A DNA stretch of 25,304 nt from NCBI GenBank assembly GCA_036897095.1, contig JAYMSP010002261.1, positions 1 to 25,304 on the forward strand, read 5' to 3'. The position numbers and the translations under genes are program-made. Below the pieces are notes generated by a model. It did no database searches. It had not been told where the DNA came from and worked only from the letters and a program-made list of their open reading frames with translations. The stretch comes from Plantago elongata (taxonomy: Eukaryota; Streptophyta; Magnoliopsida; Lamiales; Plantaginaceae). Positions 1 to 9,880 of the stretch are shown here, piece after piece (position 1 is the first letter of the stretch; the number at the start of each line of letters is the position of its first letter).

Positions 1-1
1 A

Positions 2-364
2 GTTGATGTCTTAGAGTTTTACAACTCTTCCCAAGTCTACACTAAGATTGTGAACCATGACGAGGAAACGTTCATTAGATCTCAAGTTCAAGGTGTAGAA
101 ATGCATCTTGATTGTAACTCTTTCTTCAAAATCTTCCGTCTCAAGAATCGTGGGATAAATTTTGAGATTAACATGAGAGACAAGACTCTGAATACGAATG
201 TCAGAGTGTTGTATGAAGAAGCAGTGAATGATAAGATTGAGGATTGTCCCTCTTCTTTCATTCTGGGAGACATCAGAACAAGACACCTCTTTGAGCACTG
301 GAATGTGCTGCCAGCATCCTTCACAGATGCTTGGATGGCAACAAATGAGGTATTGACCAGATAA
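2..364 (+). pseudogene. Env-like / plant transposon protein ORF, N-terminal fragment
   Basis: An open frame runs in from the left edge to a TAA at 362. Its start (VDVLEFYNSS) and the following segment resemble the VxEFY opening of the plant domain annotated in eukaryotic genomes as putative plant transposon protein or envelope-like protein; this resemblance is recalled, not searched. About 120 residues are visible, mixed polar with hydrophobic patches and no signal peptide or membrane span. The frame breaks after 364, and the next homologous-looking piece resumes at 453 in another frame. No biochemical function is known for this domain. Confidence 0.45.
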
Positions 365-452
365 GTCTAGAGAGATGGATGATAATGTCCATTCTATAGA
401 AAGAGCTAAATGACATAGATAACCTCTTTAATATTGGGGGAAATATCTTTTC

Positions 453-1316
453 ATGAAGTTTGTGAACATGGTCAATGAATTTGAACCCAAAATCGTCAAA
501 GGTCGTGCTGACACCAAGTCAAATATGCACTATGGTCTGAAAATTTGCTACATTTTAAAGAAATGTGAGTTGTGCTCAGACATGGACATCCAAGTGACCA
601 ACACCATGTACCGACACGCTCATGAGGAAGCCTTGAAAAAGGTTGCCAAGGATGATTTGGTTGCTCAGGGAGATGGAGTATCTGAAGAGATACATGTTGA
701 GGTCCAAATTGCCAAGAAACCAATGATCAATAATCCTAGCGCAAGGAAGAGGACACAACTTGTCATTGATGACACTCCTCAACCATAAAGTGCAACCCAA
801 GATGTTGAAGCCCAAGGACCCCTTCCAGTCCAGAAGGACTCCAGCTCAGAAAGGAAATCATTGAGCTTAGGTAAGATGCCAGAACTATCTGTGAATGAGC
901 TCAATTAAATCGATGAGCCTATCCCAGTCATTGATATGGACTCCGGGGATGATGTGCCACTTCAAATGGTACTTAAGAAATCACGGATAGAGACTCATGG
1001 TGGAGCCTCTAGCTCAACTTCTTTGACCCAGAAAGCTAAGGTTACAAAAGATGCAATCCCAGAGAGGTCAGTTGAAGATGTCACACCCCAACATGCAGAA
1101 GAAGGTTTGGCGGTGGATGACAAAATGATGGAAGATTCTGACATTGCTTCCACATTCAAGTTGCCATCAGACTTGATTGCTGAAGAAATTCATGCACCTG
1201 AGCAGGTTCCTCAACCTTCTGAGAAGGAAACTTAGAATGTTCAAATGGAGGAAAGGTTCGAAGTACCAAAAACTTCAAGCCATGATTAGGAAGCTACAAT
1301 GTCTAAAGATACACAT
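453..1316 (+). pseudogene. Env-like ORF, middle part with four in-frame stops
   Basis: One reading frame stays coding-like for about 860 bases, broken only by stops at 786 (TAA), 906 (TAA), 1233 (TAG) and 1287 (TAG). The segment MHYGLKICYIL near 526-558 resembles the conserved LPYG-x-x-x-T-x-I-F stretch of the plant transposon/envelope-like family. After about 720 it turns into a Ser/Glu/Lys-rich tail (KKPMINNPSARKRTQ, then acidic repeats). The stops lie where Gln codons would suit the sequence, as expected from C-to-T decay of CAA/CAG. A GT at 1317 and an AG at 1400 leave a possible intron after this piece. Confidence 0.4.
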
Positions 1317-1400
1317 GTAACAAAAGTAGTATATATCTAACTTGTGAAACATTTGAATAAATGTTAAACTGGTTACTCATAAACTTCATTTGTTACAAGC

Positions 1401-2274
1401 TTTCATGGAGACTTCACATCAGGGGGAAGAAATTATGTCCACCCCTCTGAATGAAGAAGAGGTCTTTCAACCTCAACAACACAAGAACAAGAGCATGTGA
1501 AACAGGTAGTCAATTGTCTCTGAAAAGAAACAATTTTGTACCTAGTCAAAAATCTTGTGTTTCCAACTTCATAATTGTCACTATACATGCTCCAACTGAG
1601 AAAGTAGTTGAAGTGGTGGAAACACCGCAAGCTCAAGAGATTCCAGAGGTTGAAAAACCTTCTGAATAAATTATTTATGAACCTTCCGTTGTGGAGGTAT
1701 GTAAAATAAGAATCATTCTCTTTATGAATAACTTGTAAAATCAACTTGCTTAATCAAATACTTTGCTTCTTCGAATAGGTTCATTTTGAAGAAAAGGTGA
1801 CTGGGGACAATGTTGCGACCTCCACAACACCTATGAAAATAGACACAGCCTCATTGGCTAAGTCTCTATAAAGGTTGCTAGAGACTACTCAAGTTTCTGA
1901 AAGAATTGATTCTGAGCTTCCTAACTTGGAAGTAAGTGAAACTCTCAAAAACATATCTTTCCAACACCTTTTTGTAGAATATTTCTAAGCATTATGATTT
2001 GATTTTTATTCTCAGGCTCGAGACGAAAGATTGGTTGAAGAGGAAGCAACCACACACCTGACCACGGTAACTGAAGCACCAGTTGCTCCAGAGGTCCAAG
2101 TAAATGAGCCTAGTGTGGACACACATATATGCTTAGAAACACTCAGACTTCTTTGATTCTAATATAACCACAAGTAAGTTTGAACAAAACTAACTTGAAA
2201 CCTTTCTTTCAGACTCAAAAGATACCAGTGATTGACGTGGAAGCTCTACTCGATCTACTGAAGATTTTCTAGAC
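1401..2274 (+). pseudogene. Pro/Glu/Val-rich exon-like cassettes separated by short GT-AG gaps
   Basis: Short coding-like blocks rich in P, E, V and T are separated by AT-rich gaps with splice-like ends. The best gaps are 1697-1778 (GAG then GTATGT; TCGAATAG), 1932-2015 (GAA then GTAAGT; TTCTCAG) and 2100-2212 (CAA then GTAAAT; CTTTCTTTCAG). All three fall at phase 0, leaving blocks of 153 nt (1779-1931) and 84 nt (2016-2099). Some blocks still hold stops (TAA at 1668 and inside the 1779 block), so the region is not functional now. Whether these are true introns of an ancestral ORF or chance sites is unresolved. Confidence 0.35.
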
Positions 2275-2441
2275 AATCACCATGAAATGTCGTGTTAAAT
2301 GCTTTAGGCAATGGCAAAAGCTCAGATGGCTGATCTAACGGAGCTTGCCAAGGTGATTGACCACAAAGATAGAAGGGCTAGAGCCTTTGATCTAGAAATT
2401 ACGTTCATGCTATGTTTCCTGTTTAGGATTACTCTCACTAT

Positions 2442-3056
2442 ATGTTGATGCATGACGACTTCACATATGATGTTGGGAAGAAGCTGATGGATGTCTTCAA
2501 TGATGTTGATGAAGAGACCAAAAGGCACATGACACTTAATCCTACGTTACCCCAAACACTCAGAGTTTATACCTCTGAACAAGAGGAAGTAAACGGGCAA
2601 CGGATTACACTTCCCACTGTCATCAACCTGGTTTCAGATGAAGAGGAAGAAACTGATGAGAACGATGAAGATTCCTCTCCTGAACATCCAAAAGGCGGTG
2701 ATAACAACAATGCTTCTGATGATGATAGTCCTTCACCAGGGACTGGTGGAATGGCACAAGGAAATGCCGGAACAGAGACTCCACCTGCTCAAGACTCTAC
2801 TCAGAGAGACCCACCATCATCACAAAAATCACCACCTCCAGCTGACCAACAAGACTAACAGAACTCAAACGATCAAAATCAACAAGCCGACCCATCTGAA
2901 GAACTTAAGGCTATTGAGTCAAGAGTCACAAGACTCAAGGAATTGTTGGAAGAAGAAATAAAGCTTAGTCAAGAGTATAAATCTCTAATTGAAGCTAAGG
3001 AAGCCCAATTGCTGATAATTGAGGCAGAATGCCAAGGAGAAGACACTTCTTTATGA
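2442..3056 (+). pseudogene. Acidic, Pro/Ser/Gln-rich and coiled-coil segment of the env-like ORF
   Basis: A frame of about 205 codons holds an acidic stretch (VSDEEEETDENDEDSS), then a Ser/Pro/Gln/Asn low-complexity stretch, one TAA at 2856 within Gln-rich sequence, and then a heptad-like Leu/Ile pattern (residues from EELKAIESRV to about 3035) predicted by eye to form a coiled coil. It ends at a TGA at 3054. A preceding 2311 ATG segment (MAKAQMADLTELAK) lies in a different frame, implying a frameshift between them. A disordered acidic part followed by a coiled coil is typical of C-terminal halves of env-like plant retroelement ORFs; this is inference. Confidence 0.4.
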
Positions 3057-3204
3057 AAAGCTACAACTGAAGAAAGATATTGATGGCACTGCTGCAGAGT
3101 TGGACGCTCTAGTGACAGACGATATAGAGCATGATTCTAAGGTTGCATGAGATAGACCTAACATTCCATCAGCTCAGAAAGACAGCACCAAAGGTAAAGG
3201 TAAA

Positions 3205-3905
3205 TTGGTTGATGAGCTAGAACACAATGATCAGAACGATCACATCCTTGTGAGCATTGATGATGATGAGACACATGATATGACTCCAGAAGAGGATGCA
3301 CTTCTTCTCTCCCATTACAAGAGAGAATTTCTTGCTCCACACATCTTCTCATCAACAGCCGTTACTTCTAGAGATGGTAAATTTCTTGGACGAAGTACTA
3401 TGTTTGCTAAGTTGCGATCTGAGTTAGTTACTGAAGATTCCCAGGTACTTTCATTTGTACCATTTGACCTTAAGCCGATAGCTAAGCTCTTACTACACAT
3501 AGCCACAAGCATTGCATTGTCTCAGAAAGATCTAGGCATGGTCCGGGATGAAGATTGCAACAACACCAATAATTCGCTTGAGGAACATACTATGCTACTC
3601 ATAAAGCAGAGGCTATCTACCGTCCACTAGAAGAACTGAACCAAAAGGAGCAGGAATTCCTTAGAGAAAATCAAGAGTTCGGGATTGAAGTCCAGAAGCT
3701 TGTCCAAGTTCACAACAATCTACAGAAGAAATTTCAATCGCTTTCTCATTCTTACGTAAGTTTGAGTCAGTCACTCATGACTATGGGGGAAGAGAATCAA
3801 CCTACCCAGAGAGGTAGAGGAAGGAAGAGAAAAAAATTACCTCCCTCCACAACTCAAGTTCCAGAAAAGAACACACATTCACATCAACGAGGCTTAAAAG
3901 TATAG
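3205..3905 (+). pseudogene. Env-like ORF, further fragment with second coiled coil and basic cluster
   Basis: The frame from 3205 to 3628 encodes about 141 residues (acidic, then FLAPHIFSSTA and a Ser/Leu-rich part), ending in TAG. A neighbouring frame takes over at about 3615 (IYRPLEELNQKEQEF) and runs to TAG near 3903. It holds a second heptad-like segment and the basic cluster GRGRKRKK, which could act as a nuclear localisation signal. The handover between frames indicates an indel near 3610-3627. Function is unknown; it belongs with the fragments on both sides by position, composition and decay state. Confidence 0.35.
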
Positions 3906-4015
3906 TAACTAGGGGTTCCAAGACCCTTGTTATAGCTGAAGGAGATAAGCCTTCTGAACAAGAAGAAAAGGAAGAAGGAGAATTCCAAGGTTAGGAAACC
4001 TGTAAGTCTCAAATT

Positions 4016-4914
4016 AAAGACTTCAATGATGATGATGATACTGACACAGATAAGCATCCACTTCCCAAGAGAAGGAAAGTGGATAGCTTAACTGAACCAC
4101 CACTGGCTGCTAATCCAATCTCTGTCAGAACTCCTTCTGGAAATACCAAGTCGATCCAAGGTGGATCTTCTAGCACAACCCCCAGAAAGCAAGTAGAACT
4201 GGAGAAAGGTCTGAACATAAAAAGGCGCAGGGACTTACAGTGTGGTAGAATTCAAGAGAAAGAACAAGAAAGACCAGTTGCTGCCCAGATTGAGTATGTC
4301 AAGACTAATGACATCCAATTAGCCTATAGATGCATACATCTTCAGAATGGTTACTGGATACTTGAGCTACAACATTTGCTACTTAACTTGAAGTTTCCAG
4401 AACCTATCTACAATCAAATGACGACATGTAGAACCAACAAGCCTACACTGCTAAATCCAGCTTATACTCATAACTAACTTAATTTGAGGTTTATGTTAGG
4501 ACTGAGGCTATGAAAAAGCCATTTGATTTCATTTGTCCTTATCCCAAGCCTGATGAGATACACAAGGTCAGAAATTTGGATGGTACTCTCAGCAAACAAA
4601 ACAGACTAGGAGTTGAACCTTATGAATCATTTTATATGACGAAGGAACAATACATGGATGACATTGTATACTTGAAGGAAATTTACAAGTATCATCAGTT
4701 ATCACTGTTGAAGGTAAACCATGCATGGGTATGGGGTAAATAAATTTGGGTCAAGAACTTTGTTGAATCTAACAAAGACCATTCCAAAACTTATAAGAAA
4801 GTTTGTGAGCTAGTCAGAAAGACAGAGCTCTCTGTCAGAAGGTTACTCAATGAATATGTTGAAGACTACAGGAGGGTTGACACACATTGATCCAGAAAGG
4901 TGCTGAAGAACTTG
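4016..4914 (+). pseudogene. C-terminal part of the env-like ORF
   Basis: A first piece (frame of 4079-4477) contains an acidic run followed by PLPKRRKVDS, a classical monopartite nuclear-localisation-like cluster, then Ser/Thr-rich and hydrophobic sequence ending in TAA near 4475. A second piece starts at 4510 (MKKPFDFICP) and is rich in Tyr, Lys and Glu. It has one TAA at 4741 and then continues in the same frame (IWVKNFVESNKD to EDYRRVD) until TGA near 4888. No family is recognised for either. They are placed in the same element because the spacer, purine tract and LTR follow directly. Confidence 0.35.
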
Positions 4915-4959
4915 AGGTTTCTGAACCTAAGTTTTTCTTAAAGACTTGAAGAATAGTAT

Positions 4960-5281
4960 GTTAGGATGTTTTCTTGGAGCTTGGTTTCTCCTGTTGTCCT
5001 AACTTACTTAGTAGCTTTTGTAAACACTTTGCTGAATTGATCTTTATTGTTCAATATTTGTAAGAGTTATCTTGTGTTGTAATGTTCTTTCTGATGATCA
5101 TACTCTCAGAAATCTTCTATAAAAGATAACTTGTCAGCAAAGATCACTTCTTATGATTTGGTTGATGTTTTCTTTCTGCACTTAATTTTTCTGATTGAAT
5201 ATCATTTGAAATGATTAAGTGGTGGATTGTTTTCACTTACAAGATTGTAATAGGACTTTAAGATAGTTATGGTTGACTGAT
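4960..5281 (+). other. Untranslated spacer of the retroelement
   Basis: T-rich, stop-filled sequence with no coding character lies between the broken ORF and the purine tract. Such a spacer is usual in Sirevirus-like elements. TGTTAGG at 4964 could also be read as an alternative LTR start, but no purine tract precedes it. Confidence 0.4.
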
Positions 5282-5295
5282 CAAAAAGGGGAAAA
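5282..5295 (+). promoter_or_regulatory. Polypurine tract before the 3' LTR
   Basis: CAAAAAGGGGAAAA lies immediately before TTATTAGGAATATC, which reads as a G-to-A decayed TGTTAGGAATATC LTR start. Purine tracts of the form AAAAAGGGGGAG next to the 3' LTR prime plus-strand synthesis in copia elements. Confidence 0.55.
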
Positions 5296-5869
5296 TTTAT
5301 TAGGAATATCTGTTAGTACTTTTTATCAATCACCATATGACGTATCTTTAGTACAAAAAGGTGACTAGTACTCTTGGTTCACTTGAACATTGTAAAAGAG
5401 GAAATCACTCAGTATGTTAGTCTAGTTAAACTTGTAATAGGATTATTAGGTCTCTGAATGTAATTTTATATTTTGAGAAGACCATGAAGAAGGATCCTAG
5501 TAATGAATTTTAACAGAAGATTTGAAAACTGAATATTGCACAAGTTTGATGAAGACATAAGGGTTAGTCTCCTCAGATAGACTATGTTCAGAAATCATAT
5601 TGTATAGTGCAAATATTGCACACACCATCTGAACAAATGACATCATCGAGTCAAGGAGCATGCTAGCTTTCAGAAATACTCATGTGTCCGTTGAGACTAC
5701 AGGACAAGAAATAGTATAGTGCATTAATTACACCGGCTGAAAAGTCGATCAATGCATAGTCCTCTCTGAAAAATGAGAAAGGTACTTCTGAGTACTTATT
5801 TCGAGATATCAACGGACTGAATTCTGAGAAAGTCTAACGGATACTATTCGAACGACTCTCAAATTCATC

Positions 5870-5876
5870 TATAAAT
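5870..5876 (+). promoter_or_regulatory. TATA box of the LTR promoter
   Basis: CTATAAATAGC is a strong plant TATA context. It lies inside the LTR, so it would mark the U3/R transition, with transcription starting roughly 30 bases downstream. Confidence 0.5.
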
Positions 5877-6260
5877 AGCACCACTTAGAAGCTGAGAAAC
5901 ATACACACGAACTACGCTCATATCTACATATCAAGCAAGTATTTTCTCAAGCATTCTTACTACCATTCTCCAAACTTACTGTTGCGACTAACAAGCTCAA
6001 AGAATCCCTAGTGGTTCTAAGTGTCCTGAACCTATTACAAGCGATTGTTATTTGTGAAAGAGTTGAACTTTCAGATACCCTTTCTGAAGCTCATTCTCCA
6101 TAACAGATACCAATTGCTTGGGTCAGAAAGGAGAACCTACCATTAATTGAATAAGTATATTAAGTAGTGTAATCTCTTCAAGCTCTCTGAAAACATAGCT
6201 GAAAAGTTATAAGAGAAGCTTACCTGACAATCAACATATAACTAACACCATCAAGGCATG

Positions 6261-6361
6261 GAGTACATGAAGTACTTGGTTTGGGAAATCAAAGAAAAGC
6301 TCCAAGGTTATTTTGAGTACAGGAAGTACTTGGTTCGAGGAGCTAGGGAAAAACTCAGGGG
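6261..6361 (+). repeat. Diverged 47-bp direct duplication inside the LTR
   Basis: Units 6261-6307 and 6315-6361 (54-base period) share GAGTACA-GAAGTACTTGGTT and a GAAAA-CTC-GG tail, with scattered substitutions and no obvious indel inside the units. Confidence 0.6.
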
Positions 6362-6738
6362 AACATTTGGTTGGGAACCATTTGTTTGTAAAGATCTTAG
6401 AATATGATTTATTGTAAGGTGAACTCAATTATCTTGTCTAGTGTATTCCAGGTCTCAGAAAGGCCGAGTGGATTAATTGGAGGATTACGCCACCTCCAAA
6501 TACCACTATAAATTGTTGTGTTATTTACTTTATTGTACTTACCTTTCCAGCATTACACACACACATTATTACTGCTAAACACAATCACGTTTATCTATCA
6601 CTTAAAGTCTTCCGCTCTCTGAATCTAAGTATAAAAAACCCTCCAGATTCTGAGAAAGACTGTTTATCGACGAAAATTTGAAAAGACTATTCACCCCTCC
6701 CCCTCTAGTCTTTTCCTTTACCGTTATCTGGACCAACA

Positions 6739-6952
6739 TAGATGTATGAAATCAAATTCGTCTATACGGAAGAAAACTCTGTCCCTGATGTTTTGGCAAA
6801 AGAAGGAAGCAAAAAAACTTTTGGAAACAAGTCTTAGTAATATGGTCTGTAATGATTCTAGTATGCACTTTACTTGGGATATTTACCCTCGTTTGCTTTT
6901 TGATGTAATAGCTAAAGGCGCTACTAGTTGTATCAGACTTATTTCGACTTAA
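6739..6952 (+). pseudogene. LINE RNase H C-terminal remnant
   Basis: The frame from 6742 reads YEIKFVYTEENSVPDVLAKEG, close to the terminal motif of plant LINE-encoded RNase H domains (R-E-x-N-x-V-A-D-x-L-A-K). It stops at TAG 6835. A second frame ending at 6952 (LLFDVIAKGATSCIRLIST) matches the usual tail after that motif, so a frameshift separates them. The rest of the LINE (endonuclease, reverse transcriptase) is absent, probably removed or displaced by the LTR element whose end abuts it at 6738. Confidence 0.55.
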
Positions 6953-7082
6953 TGAAATCTATTTTCTCAAAAATAGTAAAATAAAAAATTCAAATCTTGT
7001 AGTTGGCATTCCAGGACTTGACTAATGGTGCCTTGTGAGTTGCTATCGACACTAAATTCGCAACAGGATACACGCTACGGAA

Positions 7083-7197
7083 TGGCTTACGTAGGCCGTG
7101 CCAAAACCGTATCGTATCACTTGTCCAGAAGTGCACACACGTACCGTGATCATTCCCGTACAGTATTCCTCTCCTCCAGTTTCAATCAAGTATAAAG
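7083..7197 (+). promoter_or_regulatory. Promoter of the Lambda GST: ocs-like ACGT site and TATA box
   Basis: GGCTTACGTAGG around 7084-7095 contains the TACGTA core and resembles half of an ocs/as-1 type element, the TGA-bZIP target often found in stress-induced GST promoters. A further ACGT core lies at 7139 (CACACGTACC). TATAAAG at 7191-7197 is the likely TATA box, giving a leader of about 60 bases before the ATG at 7281. Binding is inference. Confidence 0.4.
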
Positions 7198-7280
7198 CTC
7201 CAATTCCCTTGGAAAATTACTGAAGCAGAATCAAATAATCTAATCAAATTCTATTATTCGAAATCATCACAAACACTAAT

Positions 7281-9633
7281 ATGGCTGCTCCGTAAGCTTT
7301 TGCATCACAATTTTGCTATCTTCTTCATTTCTCTGATCAATTTTGAGTGAATTGATTCTCATTTGAAAATTACAGGTCCGTGCAAGAGGTTCTTCCGCCA
7401 CAGCTGGACTCTACTTCTCAACCACCGCCTCTTTTTGACGGAACCACTCGGTATTCTTTCTCTTCTCTCTGCGTAGTTTTTACGCTATACAGAAATTAAC
7501 TGAATTTTGATGACTACTACAATTTACATAATCATGTAGAGGAAATGATCTGATCTGATGATTGGTTTTGATTTTGTGAAGGTTGTATATCAATTATCAG
7601 TGTCCCTATGCTCAGCGTGCTTGGATTACCCGAAACTACAAGGTATACGTATCTACTGTTAATCCACTACATCTATCTTATTTCGTAGTCCTTTTGGTAT
7701 TTTGTATATACAAACAGATATCTATCTATGTTCGATAAAATTGCATTATATGCATTTCTAAACAGCCACGTGTGAGTTTATAGCGAAACATGTATGTAAC
7801 GTGATGTTAATCCGATCTCTCCTAAAAATGGCCAATACGGATATGCTTGGAGTAAATAATGAAGATTAGCAATTCTTATATATGTGTGCTTTAGATGCAT
7901 GTTTGGTGTAGCTGAAAGTATAAGTCGTTGATTCTGCCATGATATAGTTGCTGTTTTTTCCTCTTATCATGGCACTTACTGGATGATACACAAATTAATC
8001 CAATATCATTGATGTGAATGTACTATAAGGATGATACAGAATTCTGGTAGATTGTTAAAATAATACACATAAATTTTGATGTTTAAAAGCGTAGTATGAC
8101 CTTCGGTAGGAATTTGATCTGTTCCTGATGAAGTTTTTGTGCCGTTACTGTGTCAGGGTTTACAAGATGAGATCAAATTGGTACCAATTGATCTTCAGAA
8201 CAGGCCAGCTTGGTACAAGGAGAAAGTCTATCCTGAAAATAAGGTTCATACTTTTGTCCTATGTGTAGTCTACAAAGCAGTCATTTTACAAATTACACAC
8301 ATGCGGACACATAGTGATAAAGCAGAATGCTTGACCTTGCTTATTTGTTTGCGATTGGTCTTGCAGGTGCCATCACTGGAGCACAACGGAAAGATAATTG
8401 GAGAGAGCCTAGATTTGATTAAATACATAGATGAAAACTTCAAAGAGCCAGTACTGTTCCCTGATGTAAGATTCGAAGATTTTCTCCTCATTCTAAATTT
8501 TGATAATCTCTGCTTTCCTTCCCTTGTATCTCAAAGTCTTGATGATACTCAGGATCCTGCAAAAAGTAAGTTTGGTGAAGAGTTGATAGCCCACTTGGAT
8601 ACATTCTCCAAAAATATTTCTGCAGCTTTCAAGGGAGATACCATAAAAGAAGCAGGTAAACCTCGTTTTACAGTTTTCCTTATATGGTCATCATATTATA
8701 AGATTTGGATTCAACGTGGATGATATTGATGCACCAGGTGCTGAATTCGATTACTTGGAAATTGGGCTCAGTAAGTTTGACGATGGTCCTTTTTTCCTTG
8801 GTCAGTTCAGTCATGTAAGTGATAAACCAACCGGAGTTCCTCTCTTTCAAAGATGTAGCATGTAGGTGGACATCTTTCGCTTGACATTTTATCCAATTGG
8901 TGTCTTGCTGTTTACAGGTAGATGTTGCATATGCTCCATTTGTCGAGAGGTACCATGTATTCATTCAAGATACGTGGAAGTATGATATTACAACTGACAG
9001 GCCAAAACTAGCCGCTTGGATTGAGGTACATTACATATCTTCCTTTCCATTAAAATGACCCTTTTCTGAGGGAGTGCTGGGCTAGGTGACATGAATTTTT
9101 CGTAAGAATGGTCTTCCAGATTTATAATAAATTCTTGTTAATTCAAACAAATAAAAGTAGACCTCGAGAATAAAAGGGAGCAAGTTTAACTGCTTAGACT
9201 TATGCCTTTCATTACTTACGAAAATGAATTTTTTCATATGAACTATTCCAAATCTACTACTCTACCACCCCTTAGCATGTCCATTACTAGTTGCATTTGT
9301 GATTTACTAGTTTCACCTAGTTCTGCCTTCTCTTGTCTCATTTTTCTTTTTTCCCTGGGGAAATTGATTCGCTCTGTTTGTGTCATTTTAACTCCCTAAA
9401 GCTTAGTTGCTATAATTCAATGTTCAGTCACAGAGGTTTGATGTTTGTATTTCCAATTTCTTGGGCAGGAAATAAACAAGATGGATGCTTACAAGCCAAC
9501 AAAGTGTGATCCTGCGCATCTTATTCCTTACTATAGAGGACGTTTTCTGGTAAACTTATCCACCAACTTGAGTCTCAGTTATTCTGAATGCTCAGATCCT
9601 AATGTTATTTATTCTATTGATTTACAGGCCTAG
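7281..9633 (+). CDS. GSTL: Lambda-class glutathione S-transferase (GSTL), 10 exons, 235 aa
   Basis: Exons by frame and GT-AG signals: 7281-7291, 7376-7450, 7582-7642, 8157-8243, 8367-8465, 8553-8655, 8738-8814, 8918-9025, 9469-9549, 9628-9633. The joined frame is 235 codons with no stop, the usual GSTL length. The N-terminal thioredoxin fold has Cys36 in QCPYAQR, the catalytic cysteine of Lambda GSTs, replacing the Ser of Tau/Phi classes. The cis-proline pair V79-P80 and the glutathione-binding E91-S92 follow, then an all-helical C-terminal domain. Lambda GSTs are soluble, poor at conjugation, and act as thiol transferases that reduce glutathionylated quercetin and similar flavonols. There is no targeting peptide, so it is probably cytosolic. 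The ATG context (TAATATGGCTG) is good for plants. The first coding exon is only 11 nt and the last adds only Ala plus stop. It appears intact. Which paralogue (L1-L3) is not resolved. Confidence 0.93.
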
Positions 9634-9850
9634 AGTTGCATTTCGGATGGATGTCTACTGAGATCTGTGAAGATGTTTGCTTATATATGCGTTGTTGTAC
9701 CTGATACTTGAGTATATATGTGTGAAGTTCTATAAACTGGTCTACCTCTGTACTGATACTTGGATGCAAATAAGAGCAATAATGAGACATTGTAACGATG
9801 ATATCAGGAGTGTCGTTTCTCATATGCTAGTAGCCCTTAGCACACCGTCT

Positions 9851-9856
9851 AATAAA
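9851..9856 (+). terminator. Poly(A) signal of the GST
   Basis: AATAAA lies 218 bases after the stop, at the end of a T-rich 3' UTR (9634 to about 9875) with no coding content. It is the only canonical signal in that stretch. Confidence 0.5.
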
Positions 9857-9880
9857 ATGTAGGGTCAATTTATAGTATCT

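Larger units (their letters stand above)
1..6738 (+). mobile_element. 3' part of a decayed Ty1/copia-like (Sirevirus-type) LTR retrotransposon
   Basis: This is the right-hand portion of an LTR element whose gag-pol would lie left of the window. The order seen is a broken env-like coding region (1-4914), a T-rich non-coding spacer, a polypurine tract (5282-5295), then a 1.44-kb LTR that ends in CCAACA at 6738. Dicot Sireviruses (SIRE1-like) are known to carry an extra ORF after pol, followed by a spacer and a purine tract, so the order fits. No gag, protease, integrase or reverse transcriptase motif is visible here, so family assignment is inference. Stops and frameshifts throughout show that the copy is dead. 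The alternative is a host gene of the same domain family sitting next to a solo LTR. Confidence 0.6.
5298..6738 (+). repeat. 3' LTR of the copia-like element (about 1.44 kb)
   Basis: The left end follows the purine tract. The right end is GGACCAACA at 6730-6738, preceded by a pyrimidine-rich stretch (CACCCCTCCCCCTCTAGTC) that is characteristic of the ends of many plant copia LTRs just upstream of the primer-binding site. Ends of the TGTT...AACA type are expected; here the left TG is mutated to TA. A TATA box sits 0.57 kb in. The partner 5' LTR is outside the window, so the boundaries are not confirmed by alignment and the insertion cannot be dated. Confidence 0.55.

Noticed and set aside
576..815. 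Minus-strand frames opposite the env-like ORF (496-723, 576-815)
   Set aside because: They are shadows of the + strand coding-like frame, with no motif or codon pattern of their own.
2174..2212. 39-nt intron using GTAAGT at 2174
   Set aside because: It is too short for a plant intron; the upstream GTAAAT at 2100 gives a workable 113 nt.
9202..9399. Small + frame of 65 codons
   Set aside because: It lies wholly inside GST intron 8 between good splice signals and has no recognisable motif.
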